A stretch of DNA of 64,000 nucleotides, taken from NCBI GenBank assembly GCA_963762075.1, contig CAVXJC010000004.1, positions 179,659 to 243,658 on the forward strand, read 5' to 3'. The DNA comes from JAOUEA01 sp963762075. GTDB lineage: Bacteria > Actinomycetota > UBA4738 > HRBIN12. The translations under genes were made by a program, and so were the position numbers. The notes below the pieces were generated by a model. It was not told the DNA's origin. It did no database searches and worked only from the letters and a program-made list of their open reading frames with translations. This document shows, piece after piece, positions 58,319-64,000 of the stretch (its first letter is position 1; every line of letters starts with the position of its first letter).

Positions 58319-58680
58319 ATGGGTGACCCCGACTTCGTCGTGGTGGGAGGCGGCATCGCCGGCGGCACGTTCGCGACGGTGATGGCGCAGGCAGGTGCGA
58401 ACGTCCTCGTACTGGAGCGACAGGCCGAGTATCGCGACCGCGTGCGTGGGGAGCTGATGTGGCCGTGGGGGTGGCCGAGGTGCAGCGGCTCGGCCTCGAG
58501 GTCATCCTTCGCCGCAGGTGCGAACGTCGCGGGTCGCTTCGAGCATTCCGCACGAGGACCTCCCCCGGAGCGGATCGCCCAGAGCTCCCAGACGCTGCCC
58601 CCGCGTGGTTGTGGTTCGGCTGCGCCTTCGATCGGACCTGCTCGATCCGGCTTCACCCGCACGCTCACCTGTGATATCGG
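58319..58680 (+). pseudogene. FAD-dependent monooxygenase, truncated N-terminus
   Basis: Starts GDPDFVVVGGGIAGGTFATV with the dinucleotide-binding GxGxxG, then NVLVLERQAEYRDRVRGELM and WPWG. After an indel near 58460 the next frame gives GVAEVQRLGLEVIL and LWFGCAFDRTCSIRLHPHAH. Only ~120 residues of an expected 400-500 remain before the sigma factor gene begins, so it is a truncated fragment of a flavin monooxygenase-type gene. Confidence 0.65.
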
Positions 58681-58725
58681 ATCATCGCCTAAGCGCTGTG
58701 GTCGCCCGCGGCATCCAGGAGGGTG

Positions 58726-59244
58726 ATGCAGGCAGAGGGCGATGTCGTTCGGTTCCCTCGCGAGGCAGAGGCCCCGCCCGACTTCACGGCGTTCTTCGCC
58801 GAGGAGCACCGCGGGCTCTTCAAGGCCTTGTACTTCGTGACCGGGAACCGGGCCGACGCGCAGGAGCTGATGCAAGAGGCCTTCCTCGCCTTGTGGGAAC
58901 GGTGGGACACGATCGACCGGATCGACGACCCCACCGGCTACCTCTTCCGCGTGGCGCTCAACGGGTTCCGGATGCGGGCGCGCGCCGCACGCCGGACCGC
59001 GCGGAGGTTGGTGGCGATCGATCCGTCGTACGACCCGTTCGACGAGATCGACCTGCGGGAGGACGTCCGCCGCATGCTCCGTTCCTTGGCGCCGCGCCAG
59101 CGCGCCGCCCTCGTCCTGCTCGATCTGTACGGCTACGGCTCGGAGGATGCGGCCGCGATCATGCGGATCCGCCCCTCCACCGTGCGAGCGCTCGCCACCC
59201 AGGGCCGAGCCGTGCTCCGAACCGCTGGAGGCCCGCATGGCTGA
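58726..59244 (+). CDS. ECF-type RNA polymerase sigma factor
   Basis: A 172-residue sigma factor. Region 2 covers FTAFFAEEHRGLFKALYFVT, ADAQELMQEAFLALWERWDT and GYLFRVALNGFRMRARAARR; region 4 is MLRSLAPRQRAALVLLDLYG, SEDAAAIMRIRPSTVRALAT. AGGAGG lies just before GTG/ATG at 58723/58726. The stop overlaps the start of the membrane-propeller gene by 8 bases, the usual arrangement of an ECF factor with its membrane regulator. Confidence 0.93.
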   Translation: MQAEGDVVRFPREAEAPPDFTAFFAEEHRGLFKALYFVTGNRADAQELMQEAFLALWERWDTIDRIDDPTGYLFRVALNGFRMRARAARRTARRLVAIDPSYDPFDEIDLREDVRRMLRSLAPRQRAALVLLDLYGYGSEDAAAIMRIRPSTVRALATQGRAVLRTAGGPHG

Positions 59245-60835
59245 GCTGAGGGAGGTTTTCGAGATGACGACCAAACAGGTAGAACCCGATCTCGATTCAT
59301 GGAAGGACCAGGAACGCAGGCAGGAGCAGACGCGTCGGCGTCGCAGGATCGGCGCGTTCGCCGTGGCCGCCGCGATCGGCGTGGCGGCAGTCGTGCTGGT
59401 CCTGGCGAACCGCCCTGGGGAAGACACGACCACGCCGGCAAACGAAACCTCGGTGGTCAACCCGGAAGATGCGGCGGCGGTGGCGGTCGCCACGAGGTTC
59501 GTCAGGGCGTTCGGCGCTTTCAACGGGGAGCGGGCGATGAATCTTCTGGCCGACATTCCACCCCTCGAGATGGACGCAACCACTCCGGAGCAAGTGCCGA
59601 TGTTTACCTCCTTCCTCGAAGCCCAGGGCTACACACAGATCCTTGACGAAAAATGCTCCGAAACAGGCAGCTCGTCCTTCGGTACCGCCGTTCTATGCCG
59701 GTTCGATTGGCACGCCATCAGGTCCGATGAGATCGGACTGGGTCCCTACCCCGGATCCTGGGATCTCACCGTTCGTGATGGAGAGATCGTTTCGGTGGCA
59801 CTGCACTGGGAGATCGAGCAGTTCTCGCCTCAGATGTGGGAGCCCTTCAGGGATTGGGTTTCCGCTTCGTACCCGAAGGACTTCGACGTGATGTACGTGG
59901 ATGGGGGCTCCAACTTCGTCTCACCGAGGAGTCGACCCGGCTCTGGGAGCAGCGCAGCCGCGAGTATGTGAAGGAAGTGCAGGCGGGGAACCGAGGGGCA
60001 GTCGGCCAGGGGCCGGAGGTCGACTACATGGTCGACCTCGACACCGGGAAGAAGACGCCGCTGCCTAAAGCCATCATCCGATCGCTCGGCGAGACGGCTG
60101 AGGGTAGGCAGGCGGAATCGCAGTACGCGGCCTCAGCCCGACGGATCCCTGCTCGCCTACGTCGGGACCGGCGACAAGGGGAGCCCCCAGATCTTCATCG
60201 GGGGCATCGACGGCACCGGGATCCGCCAGGTGACGCACGATCCGGCGGGGGCGGACTGGCCGGCTTGGTCGCCGGACGGGACGAAGATCGCCTACTGGGC
60301 GGCGGCGGAGACCTGAGGACCCTGGCGACATCTTTGTCCTCGATGTCGCCCGGTGACGTCGACGCGGAACATCGCCGACGGGGTGACCATGCCTACTCGG
60401 GGATCCAGTTCACGCCGGACGGCTCCTCGATCGTCTACACAGGCGGCACGAATGGGCAGGAGATGCGGACCGTGCCCGTCGCCGGAGGGCCAAGCAAGAT
60501 CCTGTTCGGCGGTGGCCACGGAGGCATGGCCCACGCGGGGAACGGTTCGTTCTCGCCCGACGGTTCGCTCGTGACCATGATGGGCAGCGAGATCGGTGGT
60601 CCCGGCGCTGCCGTTTCGTGGCCAACGTCGACGGCACTGAACTGCGATACATCTCCGGTACGGGATCGAATCCGGCGGGAACCTGGTCTCCTGACGGGAG
60701 CCGGATCGTCTGCCTTCAGAGATAAGGAGGAGCGGCATCATCGTCGTTGATATCGCGACTGGAAACGCCTCGCCCGTCGCCAAAGGCAGCGAAGCGATCT
60801 GGCTCGACGGCCACACGCTGCTCGTCGAGGCCTGA
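59237..60835 (+). CDS. Membrane protein with TolB/PD40-like propeller, sigma-factor partner (several frameshifts)
   Basis: The start MAELREVFEMTTKQVEPDLD is a short cytoplasmic head, then basic RRRRRIGAFAVAAAIGVAAV with one membrane helix. An extracytoplasmic alpha/beta domain follows (FVRAFGAFNGERAMNLLADI). After indels near 59920, 60125 and 60310 come WD40/TolB-like blades: SPDGTKIAYWG-type, GIQFTPDGSSIVYTGGTNGQ, FSPDGSLVTMMG, and the end VDIATGNASPVAKGSEAIWL. It probably anchors and inhibits the overlapping upstream sigma factor and senses an envelope signal; inference from position. Confidence 0.7.
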
Positions 60836-60856
60836 CCATGAGTCCTGAGGCGCAGA

Positions 60857-60877
60857 CCCGGGGCATCACGCCCCGGG
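60857..60877 (+). terminator. Strong GC hairpin after the propeller gene
   Basis: CCCGGGG pairs perfectly with CCCCGGG around CATCACG, about 22 bases after the gene end. No U-tract. Confidence 0.55.
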
Positions 60878-60952
60878 CCTTCGGCTGGATCAGGCAGGGC
60901 TGCGCCGTGGATGAGGTTGGGCTCCTGGTTCAGCGCGACGCACGCGATTGGA

Positions 60953-60972
60953 GTTATGCAGGTGTTATGCAG
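60953..60972. repeat. Partial tRNA-repeat arm, copy E
   Basis: GTTATGCAGGTGTTATGCAG, identical to the last 20 bases of copy C. The tRNA part is absent. A weaker GGTGAGTACCTTCTAG resembling the arm follows near 61157. Confidence 0.6.
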
Positions 60973-61384
60973 CCCTCGGCCACGTCCCTTGACGTGGAGA
61001 AACAGAGAGAGAGTCGTCCTCACCAGGCGACTCTTGCTGGGATCGGGAAGCTGGGACCAACCGCCCCCGGGAGCGCTTGACCTCTTCCTTATCAGGGATA
61101 GTAGCCACATCCCGCCCACCTGCATCTTCGCAGGTGACGGCCGCTCTTGGCTATGCGGTGAGTACCTTCTAGTTCCCTTGGATTCGGTCGGCTCCTTGAC
61201 CAGGTGTTGACCAGACCCGTCCGCAGGCATGAGGAACCAGTCTCGCCTCAGGCTTAGGGACGGCCCCCTAGAGTTTGTGATCCACGACCGAGTTTTCGCA
61301 GAACTACGATCCGCTCCAGAACCGACTGAGGCCGAGGTTCGATGGTCTCCTCTGTGGTGGTCGGGCGAATCGACCACCAGGAGG
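60973..61384. other. Gap without a recognised gene
   Basis: About 410 bases between repeat copy E and the end of the second cyclase regulator. No protein fragment recognised. Confidence 0.4.
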
Positions 61385-63906
61385 TTAACCGGCGCGATGC
61401 TGAGTCGGTCCCGTTAGGCACCCCATGATGAGCTCGTGCGCCTCATCGAGCGAACATGCCGACCACAGTGAGAACTCATGCTCGAACGCTGCCTCAGGCA
61501 GAGCCGCTAATAGCTTGGCCCTCAACATTTCGGGCTTGAGCAAACCGCCTGGTGACAGACCTGATAGGTGGCTAATCGCCTCTGCGGCGCCGAGCAGCCT
61601 CGTCGCGAGCACCTCCTGGCCCTGATCCTCTGTGACGTAGGCGAGGACGTTCGCCACCTCGCAGAACAAATCGAGGTCGTGTAGCAGATCAATCCGGGGG
61701 ACCACGGTACGAAGACAAGTGAAAGCTTCCTCGGGCTGATCGAGGTGAAGATGGTCGATCGCCATCCCCACCTCGATAACGTTGGCGAGCGTCGGATGCG
61801 GACGGGCCAACGGCAGCGAGTCTCGTCTGATATCGAGGGCACGCGCCCACGTCCCCCGATACTCCTCCAATGCCGCGAAGGATTCCATCGCGTGCGCGAT
61901 CCCGGCTGAGTCCCCGACCCGGCGACGGATCTCGAGTGCCCGGCGTCCCGCCACCTCAGCCTCCTCGAAGCGACCGAGGCTCGCGAGCGTCTCGCAGTGG
62001 TCATGCAAGGTGCCCGCGAGCGATCCTCCTGTCTCCAGGAACTCGTACAACTCGATCGCTTGCCGTTGCAACTCGACGGCGCGTTCGGTCTTACCCATGA
62101 ATCTGGCGTACTCGGCGAGGAGGCTGATCCCTTCGACGAACTCCTCCTGCGACAGGAGATCCTTTCTGTCGAGGAGCTGCTTCCACATACGTTCGCCTTC
62201 GTCCGCCCGGCCCGTGAAGAGCCAGAACGTCCACGTGGTTGACAGCAAGCTGAACGCGTGATTCACACGACCTGCCGCCATCGCCGATCCGATCGCTGCA
62301 CGGAGGTTGTCGACTTCCAAGGTCGCCCATCGATGGTCGGCCCACCTGCCGTCTTGCACCGCGATCGCCCGAATCAACCACTCCTCGAGCCCCTGCCGGA
62401 GCCGAGGAGCATCGCCGGACCCGTCGAGTTCCATCGTCGCAACCGACCGAATCGTTTCCAGCATCCAGAATCGAGGTTCGTCGTCGTCGGTCCGACGAAG
62501 CAAGCTGTTGTCCACCAATGCAGCGAGCGACGCCGGATCGGCGTCGCAAACGTCGCTGGCGGCCTGCCACGTGCAGCCACCGCCAAACACCGACAGTGCG
62601 CCGAACAGCCGCCGGTCCGCCTCGGGCAGGAGGTCGACACTCCACTGCACGGTGTCGACGAGGGTCTGATGCCGGGCGTCGGCGTCGCGTGGTCCCTGCA
62701 GCAGCCTCGGTTGCGATTGGATCATCTCAACGAGCTGCTGCGGTGAGAACGTCGAGGTGCGGGCGGCCGCGAGCTCGATCGCGAGCGGGAGGCCATCTAG
62801 GCGATTGCACAACTCCTCGACGCCGGGCGAAAGCTGCATGTCCGAGCCGGCGCTCCGCGCCCGCGTAAGGAAGAGTGTCGAGGACGCGTCGTCAGACATG
62901 GGCATGACGTCGAAGATGCGTTCGGCTGCGATCGCCAGAGACGTACGACTCGTCACGATGAGCCGAAGCTGGGGCGTCAGGCGCATCAGCGCAGCCAAGT
63001 CCTTGGCGGCATCAAGGAGGTGTTCGGCGTTATCGAGGACCACAAGGGTCTGCTTCGACCCGATCCGGTCAGCGATCGCTTCTACGTCCGCCGTGGGCGA
63101 GGCGACACCGATCGTCTTCGCGATCTCTGAGAGCACCGTCGAAGGGTCCTTGAGCGGAGCTAGCTCGACGAAGAATGTCCCGCCCGGGTGCTCGTCCCGG
63201 AGAAGTCTCGCGAGCTCGAGCGAGAACCGCGTCTTGCCAACGCCTCCCGGACCCGGATCGTGAGCAGCTGGGGCCGTTCCTCCAGCATGATCGAGAGCGC
63301 TTGGTAGAGCTCGTCCTCCCGCCCGACGAAGCTTGAGGTCGCTGCCGGAAGCGATAGCGCACCGATCGACCGGATCGGTGGGAACGCGTGTTCACCGAAC
63401 TGGTAGAGGTGCTCGGTCCGATCGAAGTCCTTGAGTCGATGGCTTCCGAGGTCGACCAGACGCTCTGCTAGGTTGGCCTCCATGACGATCGTGGCGAGAC
63501 CGTCTGACAACAAGATCTGTCCACCGGAGCCGAGAGCTCCGATCCGAGCGCCCTTGTTGACGTCTTCCCCAACATAGCCCTCGTCGGTGCGCACAGGCGT
63601 TCCGGTATGCAGTCCCATCCGCACGCGGATCTCGCGATCGGCCGGCCAGGAGTGGCTGGCCAGCGCCAGCCGACCTCGCTCGGCGGACAAGACCGCCTCG
63701 ATCGGGTCGGGGAACGCGAAGAAGAAGGCATCGCCTTGCGTATCGACCTCGGCACCCGCGCCGAGCGACATCGCGTCGCGAAGAATCGTCCGGTGGGTTG
63801 CCTGTTGGACCGCGTACCCCGTGGCTCCGGCGGCGTGGAGCAGCTTCGTCGACCCCTCGATGTCGGTGAACAGGAACGTAACGGTTCCTTCAGGGAGCTC
63901 GCGCAC
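61385..63906 (-). CDS. Class III cyclase - ATPase - TPR regulator (one frameshift)
   Basis: About 840 residues, same architecture as 47987-50629 but on the minus strand. Cyclase domain: TVTFLFTDIEGSTKLLHAAG, TQGDAFFFAF, RVRMGLHTGTPV and DVNKGARIGALGSGGQILLS, keeping both metal Asp and the Asn-x3-Arg set. After an indel near 63245 the ATPase continues GPGGVGKTRFSLELARLL, TLVVLDNAEHLL and GLPLAIELAAAR, then TPR-like helices to the end. No HTH is present. The start MRELPEGTVTF lies 94 bases from the right edge of the window. Confidence 0.88.
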
Positions 63907-64000
63907 GAGCGAAGCTTGCCCGGAACCGCCTTACGGCGCAACAGCCACCAGGGGCGTCAGCACAGCACGAGCGCTAACACCCACTCTGGTCCTTGACCTG

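Noticed and set aside
38517..60972. CRISPR array or integron attC array
   Set aside because: Copies are kilobases apart, contain tRNA sequence, and lack short spacers or attC-type imperfect hairpins; no cas or integron integrase was seen.

Overview
The window looks like a high-GC actinobacterial-type chromosome, probably Actinomycetota or a close Terrabacteria relative. The evidence is GC-rich codon use with frequent GTG/TTG starts, purine-rich Shine-Dalgarno sites, and families common in that group (SHOCT, DUF6325, DUF1269, DUF7144, PPK2, class III cyclase-ATPase-TPR regulators, ECF sigma with beta-propeller partner). No rRNA, intact tRNA, CRISPR array, transposase or integrase was recognised. 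Many genes are split by single-base indels with the protein continuing in the next frame. This fits uncorrected indels in a draft or metagenomic assembly, although some loci are genuinely decayed.

Left part (1-37.5 kb): an energy, ion and stress region. It holds a glucoamylase/trehalase-type GH15 gene, polyphosphate kinase PPK2, a CYTH-like protein, a proton antiporter with an HdeD-like protein, two FGly-type sulfatases and a formylglycine-generating enzyme, a decayed SulP sulfate permease, and DUF4239, ZIP, AI-2E and MFS membrane proteins. A co-directional run on the minus strand (30.3 to 19.0 kb) encodes a P-type cation ATPase, arcB, arcC, arcA, a 48-residue membrane protein, an NhaC antiporter, a YfcC-type carrier, a TRIC-like channel and an APC permease. 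It looks like one long arginine-deiminase and ion-homeostasis operon. Further right are SHOCT and DUF6325 genes, a CYTH-Ppx/GppA fusion, YihY and an RDD protein with charged/hydrophobic repeats. A 17-bp palindrome, TCATCC-N5-GGATGA, recurs in front of several of these units (3215, 5310, 6995, imperfect 13311, 16576, 17121, 30396) and suggests one shared regulator.

Right part (38.5-64 kb): an accretion-like region. A ~150-bp repeat made of the 3' part of a tRNA-Val(UAC) gene (from the anticodon arm to the acceptor end) plus a conserved arm with GTTATGCAG direct repeats occurs as three good copies (43374, 47511, 53917) and degenerate or partial copies (38517, 42093, 60953), all in one orientation. 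These repeats divide the region into cassettes carrying VOC, SRPBCC and YciI enzymes, small membrane proteins, a cyclase-ATPase-TPR regulator, an ArsR-SRPBCC pair, a STAS/anti-sigma pair, a LuxR-type ATPase regulator and an ECF sigma factor with its propeller partner. Fragments of other genes lie between them. The window ends in a second cyclase-ATPase-TPR regulator.
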